Origin: Pseudomonas sp. Irchel 3E20
GTDB taxonomy: Bacteria > Pseudomonadota > Gammaproteobacteria > Pseudomonadales > Pseudomonadaceae
Assembly: GCF_900187645.1 (NCBI RefSeq)
Contig: NZ_FYEE01000010.1
Coordinates: 146,038-210,037, forward strand
Length of the DNA: 64,000 nt
Reading direction: 5' to 3'
Both the position numbers and the translations under genes were made by a program. How positions within the stretch are numbered: the first letter of the stretch is position 1; every line of letters begins with the position of its first letter. Of this stretch, positions 51,430 through 60,030 are shown piece after piece. The notes under the pieces are model-generated. The model was given only the letters and a program-made list of their open reading frames with translations. It had not been told where the DNA came from and made no database searches.

Positions 51430-52233
51430 TCACGCAGCACAGGCCGCTGTCATGGTTTGCCAAGTGGCCTCGTCGGCGGGAATCAGGTGTTCGATACGTA
51501 AGGAGGCGACCGTGATGTCCTGGGGCATGCCGAACGTGGTGAAGGTCGAGAGGAAACGCAGCTCGCCTTGGAGTGAACGCAAGCGCGTGAGCAGCAACGG
51601 GCTGATCGCGCCATCGGCCATCGCAGCCATGTCACCGGGCGTCGGCAACGTCGCCAACAGGCTGGCCAACCCGGCGTCTTGCAACGCCTCGCGGGAGGCG
51701 CGCTGCCAAGCTACCGCGCGGATTTCCTCGGGGTTGACCAGGTAATCCCCCAGCCCCCCGGGCGCCAGCAGCGTGTGCAGCAGGTTAAAGCCGCCCCCGG
51801 CCGAATCCACCGGCAACCCCATCAAAGCAAACAGCGCCGCGGTCGCCGTATTGGCGGCCAGCACCTGCCAGCCACTGTCGATGACAATCGCCGGCGCCGG
51901 GTTGTTAGCCTTGAGCACATGACCAATGGCACTGCGCACCAGCGCCATCGACGGGTCACTCAGGGGCAACGCCGCATAACGCGGCGCATGGCCAGCCGCC
52001 AGAAACCCTGCATTACGCTCCGCCAGCGGCGTATCCAGGGCTGTGAACAGCGCATGCAGCGTCGCCGGCGCGGGACGGGCGCGGCCGGTTTCTATGCAGC
52101 TCAAATAGCGCTGGGAAATGCCTGATTGCAGGGCCAACGCCGACTGACTCAACCCTGCCCGTCGGCGCAACTCGCGCAACTGCATACCCACCGCCACAAC
52201 CCGGGCAGACGATACATTCATGGTTTTTTTCAT
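51430..52233 (-). CDS. XRE regulator with MmyB-like C-terminal domain
   Basis: This protein of about 267 aa has an HTH (LRELRRRAGLSQSALALQSGISQRYLSCIETGRARPAPATLHAL, near residues 22-65) and a MmyB-type sensor (PAIVIDSGWQVLAANTATAALFALMG; FNLLHTLLAPGGLGDYLVNPEEI). Such proteins commonly repress an adjacent gene. Neither of the two nearby ATG codons (52233, 52221) has a strong ribosome site. It is divergent from the DUF2834 gene with an inverted repeat between, its likely operator. Confidence 0.83.
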   Translation of the reverse strand: MKKTMNVSSARVVAVGMQLRELRRRAGLSQSALALQSGISQRYLSCIETGRARPAPATLHALFTALDTPLAERNAGFLAAGHAPRYAALPLSDPSMALVRSAIGHVLKANNPAPAIVIDSGWQVLAANTATAALFALMGLPVDSAGGGFNLLHTLLAPGGLGDYLVNPEEIRAVAWQRASREALQDAGLASLLATLPTPGDMAAMADGAISPLLLTRLRSLQGELRFLSTFTTFGMPQDITVASLRIEHLIPADEATWQTMTAACAA

Positions 52234-52265
52234 CGCGCGACTTTGGCAGTTACATAGCAGGGTGT

Positions 52266-52286
52266 CTATGACCTGACCGGTCATAG
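52266..52286. promoter_or_regulatory. Inverted repeat operator (arms CTATGACC / GGTCATAG)
   Basis: Two perfect 8-bp arms spaced by 5 bp (TGACC) lie 33 bp before the XRE start and 57 bp before the DUF2834 start. It is the best candidate binding site for the adjacent XRE regulator and could control both divergent promoters. Confidence 0.75.
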
Positions 52287-52342
52287 AAGCAGCGGCTCAT
52301 GCAGCCTAGGCTGGACGGCGAAACCACTCGAAGGAAGACGCC

Positions 52343-52660
52343 ATGACAAAACCCTACCCCGCTCTGATCGCACTGCTGGGCTTCAGCGCCTACACCCTGT
52401 TTACCCTGCTGCACGCCAAGCAATCCCTATGGCAATTCGGCCTGCAACTAATGTCGAGCCTCGACACGGCGCAAGTGGTCATCGACCTGTATCTGATGGC
52501 CACCCTGGCCTGCGTATGGATGGTGGGCGATGCACAGAGCAAGGGGAAAAAACTGAGGTCAGTGCTGCCGTACATCCTGCTGACGGCTGTGTTCGTCAGT
52601 GTCGGACCGTTGCTTTACATCGTGGTCAAGGGCTTCCGAGCGCCGGAGCAACAAACCTGA
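52343..52660 (+). CDS. DUF2834 membrane protein
   Basis: This 105-aa protein has three helices (PYPALIALLGFSAYTLFTLL; QVVIDLYLMATLACVWMVGDA; SVLPYILLTAVFVSVGPLLYIVVKG). The LxxDLyLMxTLaCVWMvxDAxxxGkxxrxvLPY pattern is typical of DUF2834, whose role is unknown. AAGGAAG precedes the ATG. It is probably the target of the divergent XRE regulator. A GGACAGGC/GCCTGTCC hairpin (52673-52698) follows. Confidence 0.85.
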   Translation: MTKPYPALIALLGFSAYTLFTLLHAKQSLWQFGLQLMSSLDTAQVVIDLYLMATLACVWMVGDAQSKGKKLRSVLPYILLTAVFVSVGPLLYIVVKGFRAPEQQT

Positions 52661-52740
52661 GAGTCTTCAACAGGACAGGCAATTATCACAGCCTGTCCCC
52701 ATCGATGCTCCCCGCCCCGAAACCTTGTTCTCCAGACCTT

Positions 52741-52954
52741 ATAAACTCCCGCGTCACTTCCTACCGTTTCCAGACACTCAATGCCCCCATCAACTACCCC
52801 AAGCTGAAAAACGCCTTGGGCATCTCTAGCCGTAGCCTGGTGCACCATTGGAGCAAAGCAGGGACGCCGGGAAGTATTCCGGGGTATTTCACCCACATTG
52901 ATAGCGTCGCCAAGGCCAGCAAGTACATAAATGCAGGCGTCTGGATTGGCATTG
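52741..52954 (+). pseudogene. Fragment of a toxin-like protein
   Basis: An open frame without a start of its own reads YRFQTLNAPINYPKLKNALG and SRSLVHHWSKAGTPGSIPGY, then ATHID-like FTHIDSVAKASKYINAGVWIGIG. This resembles, from memory, the middle of long Pseudomonas polymorphic or type VI secreted toxins with a membrane-active C-terminus. It is cut at about 52954, where a umuC fragment on the other strand begins. It is not expected to make a product. The family call is low confidence; the truncation is clear. Confidence 0.45.
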
Positions 52955-53287
52955 GTTAGCGAGCTTGGCCAGGGTCTTGGTATGGGCAGCCGGTAAGCGC
53001 AGTACCTGTAGGCGAATCGGCCGGCCGTGGCCGTCCAAACCATCGATGCCAGTCAGATCCGCGATGGCCTCATCAATGTACACCTCAACAGCAGGCAACA
53101 TCGCCTCGATCAGGGACATAACCCGCTCGCTCATGTCGCCGTAGAGCGCATCGTTCGACGAGAACGGAACGATGCTGTGCTGCTTGAGTGTGTGTTTGAT
53201 CTGTAAATTCGGCTCGCCCCTCTTGATGAAGGTCTTCGCATCGTAGCTACGGGCGATGACACAACCATCCGAGTTGCTCAATACCAT
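52955..53287 (-). pseudogene. umuC: umuC (translesion polymerase V) fragment
   Basis: About 111 codons match UmuC/RulB: VLSNSDGCVIARSYDAK, FSSNDALYGDMSERVMS, VEVYIDEAIADLTGIDGLDG, then TKTLAKLANQ. The catalytic SIDE motif lacks its Ser (VY-IDEA), and the segment normally joining the GxGIAxTKTLAKLAN motif is deleted (LRLPAAHTKTLAKLAN). The gene is cut 3' at the toxin fragment, and the N-terminal catalytic Asp segment is absent. It is non-functional debris, probably from a prophage or integrative element. Confidence 0.8.
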
Positions 53288-53488
53288 GCAGGTTTGGAAG
53301 CGTCGCGAGTAGCGAGATGACTAGCATCTGCTGGTCGCTCGTCGGGTTCGGCAAAACGGTGGTTTTCCCGAATTATCCTGTCTGTTCGGCATTACTCGCG
53401 TTATGTCTTAACATAGCCGGTTGCCGAAAGAACCGTCATGGCCAAAGCCATGAAGGGCTTTCATCCTTTACAAATAAGTGTGGTGAAG

Positions 53489-54400
53489 ATGAACAAGCCT
53501 TTCATTTCGCTGTGCCCTGAAATTACTCGGGCGCACGCGCTGACGCTGATGGATTGGTTGGAGGATGAGCGCGTGACCTGCTATCTGAGCGATTCGCGTC
53601 ATGTCTCCCGCTCTATCGAGCAAGTCGTCGATAGGACTCAATCGCCGATCCTGACCCATCTATTCAACCGGGGCGGCCGATTCTTCATGGCCTATGATCG
53701 GCATGATGCCCCGGTGGGCTTTGTCCGTCTCATCAAGACCGGCGCAAATTGCGAGATAGTTCTGGTCATCGGAGATAGCGACAAATGGGGCCGAAACCTT
53801 GGGGCCCGGACGATCCGCGAAGGCATGAAGCTGGCCTTCCTCGACATGCGGGCCGAGAAGCTCATCGCCAAGATCCACCCGGACAACGCGCGCTCGCTGA
53901 AAGCCTTTCTGCGCAGCGGCTTTCTGCTTGAGAGCGAAACGCCGACATTGAAGTCATTTTCCATGACGGCGGGGCGCTATCTCCAGTTCTTGCGCGAAGG
54001 TGCCGTGGGCGACTCCACCAGGATCTACATCACTGAAATCGACAAGGCCAAGCTCGAGAGTCTGATCGTGCTCGAGCAAGGCTCCGCCGTTGTTGAACTC
54101 GAACATGAGCTTGAGCGAGCCATTGTCGTCAAGCCGCAGCAGGTGGCGTGCAATGTCGTCACGATGAACTCCAGGGCCTTGCTGCAACTGGACGACGAAG
54201 AGATCGAAGTGGCCTTGGTTTACCCTGAAGACGCGGACAGCAACGCCGGCAAGTATTCCGTGTGCTCCGACATCGGCGCCGCCATCCTGGGCTATCAGGA
54301 GGGGGACGCCATCGACTGGCGAATTTCTGATCGGACCCGCCGGATTGAGATCAGGAAAGTGCTTTACCAGCCGGAGGCTGCGGGCGACTTCCACCTATAA
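53489..54400 (+). CDS. GNAT acetyltransferase - Rnk-like fusion
   Basis: This 303-aa protein has a GNAT fold at about 1-160 (DWLEDERVTCYLSDSRHV; GDSDKWGRNLGARTIREGMKLAFLDMRAEKLIAKIHPDNARSLKAFLRSGF). A C-terminal Rnk/GreA-B-like domain covers about 170-303 (ITEIDKAKLESLIV, NVVTMNSRALLQLDDEE, VALVYPEDADSNAGKYSV, ALGYQEGD-like LGYQEGDAIDW, VLYQPEAAGDF). Rnk binds RNA polymerase and affects nucleoside diphosphate kinase. The fusion suggests acetylation linked to the transcription apparatus. The start is the ATG giving MNKPFISLC; an in-frame ATG at 53438 is an alternative. Context is accessory DNA. Confidence 0.85.
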   Translation: MNKPFISLCPEITRAHALTLMDWLEDERVTCYLSDSRHVSRSIEQVVDRTQSPILTHLFNRGGRFFMAYDRHDAPVGFVRLIKTGANCEIVLVIGDSDKWGRNLGARTIREGMKLAFLDMRAEKLIAKIHPDNARSLKAFLRSGFLLESETPTLKSFSMTAGRYLQFLREGAVGDSTRIYITEIDKAKLESLIVLEQGSAVVELEHELERAIVVKPQQVACNVVTMNSRALLQLDDEEIEVALVYPEDADSNAGKYSVCSDIGAAILGYQEGDAIDWRISDRTRRIEIRKVLYQPEAAGDFHL

Positions 54401-54455
54401 CTGCGCCTTTAGCTCAGTGTTCGTCCATCAGGCGCGAGGATGCCGGTGGGAGGCT

Positions 54456-55298
54456 TCAGGACGCTGCGGGGACTGTCACGAGGAAAGGCACGGTACGAAT
54501 TTTGTCGCCACCCTTGAATTGAATCCACAAGGCATAAGGCCCCGGATGCGCGGGCTTGGCATGCAGCATCAACTGCGCCGACACCGCGCCCGGGTCACCA
54601 TGACCACCGTGGGCGACCTGCCCCGGCATCGGCGCCGCCATGGCATGCGCATGCACATAGTCCAGCTCATCGGTACTGACGAAAACCGCATGGGCCGCCA
54701 CCCCCAGGTAGGTGTCCAGGTCCTGGGCAGGCTTGCCGTCCTTGAGCACGGTCAGCGACATCATACTTTCGCTGCCGGCACGCAGGGCCGAAGTGTCCAA
54801 CTTGACCGTGTAGGGGCCATCACTGCCTTGCTCCGGTTTGGCCGGCGCCTGGGCCGCCGGATCGGTGCCGCCCTGCACCGGCACCTCAAAGCGCACTACC
54901 TGCTGGCCGAGCCCGCTCGGCACGGCATCGGCATAGACGTAATAGGTCCCGGGCTGGGGAAATTTCATCGCGACCTTGAAGCGACCGTCAGCGCCCAGCT
55001 TGGCCGCATGCTCATGGATAAAACTGGTGAAATGGCTGTCGGTCGCCAACACATGAAGGCGCTGGGTGAGTTCTTCGTCAAACTGCACGATCGGTTGACC
55101 GGTGGCCTTATCGGTGAAGGCGATCGACAACTCACGTGTCAGTGGGCCGGTTTCTTTGACAATCAGCGCGCCCACCGTCTTTTCGCTCTCGCCGAGCAGC
55201 GCGAACGTGCTTTTGATGCTTTCCTGGGCTGCCATCGTCGGCATTGTCGCCGCGCCTACCACTGCCAGGCCAACGGTCAGAACTTGCTTGGTATCCAT
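54456..55298 (-). CDS. Exported His-rich protein of the copper efflux operon
   Basis: The 280-aa precursor has a signal peptide (VLTVGLAVVGAATMPTMAA). Two beta-type domains follow: LHVLATDSHFTSFIHEH in the first, and DELDYVHAHAMAAPMPGQVAHGGHGD in the second, rich in His and Met and suited to copper binding. In P. aeruginosa a similar exported protein gene (PA3520, as I recall) follows mexPQ-opmE in the CueR regulon. Here it is the last gene after the outer-membrane factor (107-bp gap). A periplasmic copper-handling role is inferred. Confidence 0.78.
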   Translation of the reverse strand: MDTKQVLTVGLAVVGAATMPTMAAQESIKSTFALLGESEKTVGALIVKETGPLTRELSIAFTDKATGQPIVQFDEELTQRLHVLATDSHFTSFIHEHAAKLGADGRFKVAMKFPQPGTYYVYADAVPSGLGQQVVRFEVPVQGGTDPAAQAPAKPEQGSDGPYTVKLDTSALRAGSESMMSLTVLKDGKPAQDLDTYLGVAAHAVFVSTDELDYVHAHAMAAPMPGQVAHGGHGDPGAVSAQLMLHAKPAHPGPYALWIQFKGGDKIRTVPFLVTVPAAS

Positions 55299-55405
55299 AT
55301 GGGTTACTCCTTATTCAATAAATGGTGGCTGGCGCCAGGAAATCTGCCGCCTAGCCGTCCTTCGCCGAACACCACAGGCGCGGCGCTTGGGTACAACAAC
55401 GGTGT

Positions 55406-56857
55406 CTAGCGCAGTGCCGCAGCACCGCTGCACACCTGCCCCGCCTGCTCGCAGATCTGCCAGCCACCGCCCAATGCCTTGTAGATGCCGACCACCGCCA
55501 AGCGCTGCTCGGTGCGCGCCACGGTCAGTGCGCGGCGGCTGCTGAAGTCCGCACGTTCGGCCTCTAGGACGTCCAGATACACCCCCTCACCTTCCGTGAA
55601 ACGCGTGCGGGCCAACCTCGCCGCCTCACGATTGGCCGCCGCCTCCAACAGTCGCAAGCCCAGGGTGCTCCCTGCTGCACTGTTGGCCTGGAACGCGTCA
55701 TCGGTTTCTTGCAGGGCGCGCAATACGGTCTGGTCGTAGCTAATCAATGCCGCCTGGGTACGCGCCTCGCTGGCGGCGATCCGCGCACGTACGCGCCCAG
55801 TGTCCAACAGCGACCAGCGAATGACCGGTGCGATAAAGTTCGACTGCATGCCCGAGTCGCCCAAGGCGCCGAGGCTTCCGGCCAGCAGACCGATGGAACC
55901 CTGCACCTGGATATCCGGATACAAACCGGCTGTTTCCACGCCGATCTGCGCGGTCTCGGCCGCCAGCACACGTTCGGCTGCTGCGATATCGGCACGCCGG
56001 GCCAGCAAGCCGGCCGGGTCGCCCACCTGCAGGGTGCGCAGGTTCAAGGTCTCACGGCCGGGCCGGGCCAGCGGTGGCTTGAACCCTTGTGGCGCCTGCC
56101 CCAGTAGTACGGCCAACGCGTTGGTGGTGGTTGCCCGACGCCGCTCCAGGCCAGGTGCTACCGCCTCGACATTGCGCAGCAAGGCCTCGGCCCGCAGCCG
56201 ATCGAATTCAGTGGCGGCGCCTACGCTGACCAAGTGCTCCACCAGGCCCAGGCTGTCGCGCTGGCTTTGACTGATGTCCGCCACCACCGCCTGCTCGGCT
56301 TCGACCCCTTGCAGCTCGAACCAGGTCGCGGCGACGGTGGCGGCGACGCTCGCCTGCACGCTGCGCAGCAATGCCTGGCGCGATCCCGCCTGGGCCTGCG
56401 CCGCCTCCACCGAGCGCCGGACACGGCCAAACAAGTCGATCTCCCAGGCGGCATCTACGGCCGCGCGAGTGGTTTCCTGTGAGCGCTGCTGGCCGAACGG
56501 GGTCTCGACTTCGCTGCGCCGTCGGTGTTCATAACCGAGGGCAGCACCGCCGCTGGGCAAGAATCCCTGGCGGCTCTCGCGCAACATCGCCTTGGCTTCG
56601 TCGAGCCGCGCGGCGGCGATGCCGATATCGTGGTTGGCCGCCAGCGCCTGCTGGATCAATTGGCTGAGGGCCGGCTCATCGAACACACGCCACCACTGCA
56701 CCTCGACATCGCCCGTACCGAGGCCGGTAATGGGCGCGCCGAAGCTCGCCGGCCGTTGCGCGGCGGGCAACACCGGCGCGGAATAATCGGGCCCGACTGC
56801 GGCGCAGCCAGCCAGCAGGAGCGACGACAACAGAAACGCTTGATAGGCCAGTTTCAT
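55406..56857 (-). CDS. opmE: RND outer-membrane factor lipoprotein (OpmE-like)
   Basis: This 483-aa NodT/OprM-type factor has a lipoprotein signal (AFLLSSLLLAGCAAVGPDY, Cys at about residue 18) and two OEP repeats (DIGIAAARLDEAKAMLRESRQGFLPS; TQAALISYDQTVLRALQETDDAFQAN). It forms the outer-membrane exit duct for the preceding pump. Its ATG overlaps the pump stop codon (ATGA). Confidence 0.9.
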   Translation of the reverse strand: MKLAYQAFLLSSLLLAGCAAVGPDYSAPVLPAAQRPASFGAPITGLGTGDVEVQWWRVFDEPALSQLIQQALAANHDIGIAAARLDEAKAMLRESRQGFLPSGGAALGYEHRRRSEVETPFGQQRSQETTRAAVDAAWEIDLFGRVRRSVEAAQAQAGSRQALLRSVQASVAATVAATWFELQGVEAEQAVVADISQSQRDSLGLVEHLVSVGAATEFDRLRAEALLRNVEAVAPGLERRRATTTNALAVLLGQAPQGFKPPLARPGRETLNLRTLQVGDPAGLLARRADIAAAERVLAAETAQIGVETAGLYPDIQVQGSIGLLAGSLGALGDSGMQSNFIAPVIRWSLLDTGRVRARIAASEARTQAALISYDQTVLRALQETDDAFQANSAAGSTLGLRLLEAAANREAARLARTRFTEGEGVYLDVLEAERADFSSRRALTVARTEQRLAVVGIYKALGGGWQICEQAGQVCSGAAALR

Positions 56858-59800
56858 GACACGCGCTCCTCCAGCTGCAGCTTCGAACTCGAACCCTTGC
56901 GCTGTAAGCGCAGCGCAAGGTTGCGCATCACCACGTAGAACACCGGCGTCAGGAACAGGCCGAACAGGGTCACCCCCAACATCCCGGCAAACACCGCAAC
57001 CCCCATGGCATGGCGCATCTCGGCCCCGGCGCCGCTGGCAAACACCAGCGGCACCACACCGGCAATGAACGCCAGCGAGGTCATCAGGATCGGCCGCAAG
57101 CGCAACTGGCACGCCTGGATAACCGCTTCCAGCGGGTTGGCGCCTTCGGCCTCAAGGCTGCGAGCGAACTCGACAATCAGGATGGCGTTTTTCGCTGCCA
57201 GGCCGACCAGTACCACCAGCCCGATCTGTACAAACACGTTGTTATCGCCGTCCACCAACCAAACGCCGATGATCGCGCTGAGCAGACACATGGGCACAAT
57301 CAGCAAGACCGCCAGGGGCAGCAACCAACTGTTGTATTGCGCGGCTAGGATCAGATAGGCCAGCAACACACACAGCGGGAAAATGAACAGCGCCGATGAC
57401 CCTGCGAGCTTTTGCTGGTAGGTCAAGTCCGTCCATTCATAGGTCACGCCCTCGGGCAGTACCTCCTGTGCCAGGCGCTCCATGAGTGCAACGGCTTGCC
57501 CGGAACTGACCCCGGGCATCGCTCCGCCGGAGATGTCGGCCGAAGGATAGCCGTTGTAATGAATCACCCGATCGGGTCCGGAACTCGGTGTGACGGTGAC
57601 AAACGCCGACAACGGCAGCATGTCCCCGGCCGCGTTACGCACCTGCAGGCGGCCGATGGCTTCGGCCTGCATGCGGTGGTCCGCATCGGCCTGGGCAGTC
57701 ACCTTGTAGGTGCGGCCGAAACGGTTGAAGTCGTTGACATACAGCGAACCGAGGTAGACCTGCAAAGATTCGAACACATCCGCCAGTCGCACCCCCTGGC
57801 TCTTGACCTGGGTGCGGTCGATATCGACATTCAGTTGGGGCGCGTTGACGTCCAGACTGGTCATCAACCCGGCGACCTGGCCCGACTCGGTGGCTTTTGT
57901 CATCAGCACCTGGGTGTGCTGCACCAGAGCCTGGAGCCCGACCCCGCCACGGTCCTCAACCTGCAGTTTGAAGCCTCCGGTCACTCCAAGGCCGGGCACT
58001 GGCGGCGGTGGGAATACGCCGAGGAAACCGTCGGGAATGCTCGCGAACTTGGCTTGCAGGCGCCCGGCGATGGCAACCGCAGCCATGTCGGGAGAAGTAC
58101 GCTCCTTGAACGGATCGAGCATGACGAACATTACGGCAGCATTGGGTACGTTAACGAAGCCGTTGACCGACAGCCCAGGGAACGCCACCACACTTTCGAC
58201 TCCAGGCTCATCCAGGGCGATTTTCGACATCTGCCGCACCACCGCATCGGTACGATCCAGGGAGGCCGCATTGGGCAACTGGGCGATGCCTACCAGGTAG
58301 TACTTGTCTTGCATCGGCACGAAGCCCGCCGGTACAGCGCTGAAGCCGAACCAGGTCAGCGCCAACAAGCCGCCATAGACCAACAGCGCCGCCCCGCGAC
58401 GGCCCGCTACCTTGCGCACCGTGTTGCCATACGCCTGCGGTGCCCGCTGGAACGGCCGGCTCAGCATTTGCACCAGGTGCGCGGCGCGTCCGCGCAGGCT
58501 ACGCGGGTCATGCACCACAGCAGCGTCGCGCGGGCGCAGCAACAGGCCGGCGAGTGCCGGGCTGAGGGTCAAGGAGTTGACCGCCGACAGGATCGTGGAA
58601 ATCGCAATGGTCAGCGCGAACTGCCGATAGAACTCACCTTGCAGGCCACTGAGGAAGGCGGTCGGGATGAACACGGCAGCGAGCACCGAGGTGATCGCAA
58701 TGATCGGCCCGGTGACCTCGCCCATCGCTCGCCGCGCAGCCTGCGTCGGCTCCTCGCCGTTCTCGATATGTCGCTCGACGTTCTCGACCACCACGATTGC
58801 ATCGTCGACCACAATCCCGATGGACAGGACCAGGCCGAACAACGACAGGGTATTGAGGGAGAAGCCCATCAAATGCATGACCGCAAAGGTGCCGATGATC
58901 GACACCGGCACGGCCATCAACGGGATCAGCGACGCACGCCAGTTACGCAGGAACACCACCACCACGAGGACCACCAGCAGGATCGCTTCCATCAGAGTGA
59001 TGGCCACTGACTCCAGCGATGCACGCACAAACACTGTCGGGTCATAGGCAATCCGCGACACCATGCCCTCGGGGAAATTGGCCTCCAGGCGCTGCATGGT
59101 ATCGCGCACCGCCTGCGCCACATCCAGCGCGTTGGCGCCCGGGCTCTGAATGATCTGCAAGGCAACGGCCGGCTCGCCGTCCAACAGGCTGCGCAGCGCG
59201 TAGGCATCGGCGCCCATTTCGACACGGGCCACATCGCGCAGACGCGTGACCTGGCCGTTATCACCGGTGCGGATGATGATGTCGCCAAACTGCTCCTCGT
59301 CCGTCAGGCGCCCGAGGGTATTGACCGTGACCTGGAACGCCGCGCTGGAGTCAGGCGCCTGGCCGACCGAGCCAGCCGCCACTTGCACGTTCTGCTCCCG
59401 CACCGCGGTAATTACATCGCCTGCGGTCAAACCACGGGCGGCGATCAGGTCCGGGTCGAGCCACAGACGCATGCTGTACTCGCCCGCGCCCCACACCAAC
59501 ACGTCGTTGATCCCTGGAATCCGCGACAACTCGTCGCGTACCTGGAGGTAGGCATAGTTGGAGATGTAGAGCGGGTCATAACGTTGGTCGGGCGACAGCA
59601 GGTGGACCACCATGAGGATATCCGGGGAGGTCTTCTGCGTAACCACACCCAGGCGCTGCACCTCTTCGGGCAAGCGCGGCAGGGCCCGCGAGACGCGGTT
59701 TTGCACCTGGATCTGCGCCATGTCCGCGTTGGTGCCCTGGGCAAACGTCGCGGTCAGGATCATGCGGCCATCGGTCGCCGATTGCGACGTCATATACAGC

Positions 59801-60030
59801 ATGCCCTCGACCCCGGTTATCACCTGCTCAAGTGGCGCCGCCACCGTCTCGGCGATCACCTGGGGGTTGGCGCCCGGATAAGAAGCCGTCACTTGCACCG
59901 TGGGTGGCGTCACGGCGGGGTATTCGCTAAGCGGCAAATGAAAGAAAGCCACGATGCCAGCGATCATCATCAACACTGACAGCACGATGGCGAAGATCGG
60001 CCGGTCAATGAAAAAGCGTGGGAAGCTCAT
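56854..60030 (-). CDS. mexQ: RND efflux pump, inner-membrane transporter (MexQ-like)
   Basis: This 1058-aa HAE1-type RND protein has twelve helices with the two large periplasmic loops, starting MSFPRFFIDRPIFAIVLSVLMMIAGI. The proton relay residues lie in helix 4 (LSIGIVVDDAIVVVENVERH). GLVVLVGLAAKNAILIVEFAR and VFFRN-like VVVFLRNWRASLIPL are conserved. The closest families are MexF and MexQ. Operon order and the copper-type promoter favour MexQ. It overlaps both neighbours by 4 bp. Confidence 0.9.
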   Translation of the reverse strand: MSFPRFFIDRPIFAIVLSVLMMIAGIVAFFHLPLSEYPAVTPPTVQVTASYPGANPQVIAETVAAPLEQVITGVEGMLYMTSQSATDGRMILTATFAQGTNADMAQIQVQNRVSRALPRLPEEVQRLGVVTQKTSPDILMVVHLLSPDQRYDPLYISNYAYLQVRDELSRIPGINDVLVWGAGEYSMRLWLDPDLIAARGLTAGDVITAVREQNVQVAAGSVGQAPDSSAAFQVTVNTLGRLTDEEQFGDIIIRTGDNGQVTRLRDVARVEMGADAYALRSLLDGEPAVALQIIQSPGANALDVAQAVRDTMQRLEANFPEGMVSRIAYDPTVFVRASLESVAITLMEAILLVVLVVVVFLRNWRASLIPLMAVPVSIIGTFAVMHLMGFSLNTLSLFGLVLSIGIVVDDAIVVVENVERHIENGEEPTQAARRAMGEVTGPIIAITSVLAAVFIPTAFLSGLQGEFYRQFALTIAISTILSAVNSLTLSPALAGLLLRPRDAAVVHDPRSLRGRAAHLVQMLSRPFQRAPQAYGNTVRKVAGRRGAALLVYGGLLALTWFGFSAVPAGFVPMQDKYYLVGIAQLPNAASLDRTDAVVRQMSKIALDEPGVESVVAFPGLSVNGFVNVPNAAVMFVMLDPFKERTSPDMAAVAIAGRLQAKFASIPDGFLGVFPPPPVPGLGVTGGFKLQVEDRGGVGLQALVQHTQVLMTKATESGQVAGLMTSLDVNAPQLNVDIDRTQVKSQGVRLADVFESLQVYLGSLYVNDFNRFGRTYKVTAQADADHRMQAEAIGRLQVRNAAGDMLPLSAFVTVTPSSGPDRVIHYNGYPSADISGGAMPGVSSGQAVALMERLAQEVLPEGVTYEWTDLTYQQKLAGSSALFIFPLCVLLAYLILAAQYNSWLLPLAVLLIVPMCLLSAIIGVWLVDGDNNVFVQIGLVVLVGLAAKNAILIVEFARSLEAEGANPLEAVIQACQLRLRPILMTSLAFIAGVVPLVFASGAGAEMRHAMGVAVFAGMLGVTLFGLFLTPVFYVVMRNLALRLQRKGSSSKLQLEERVS

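Noticed and set aside
52889..53287. Intact UmuC or antimutator gene
   Set aside because: Both ends and internal catalytic motifs are missing.
57412..59010. 532-aa plus-strand ORF across mexQ
   Set aside because: Shadow frame with low-complexity His/Arg/Gln content opposite a clear RND pump.
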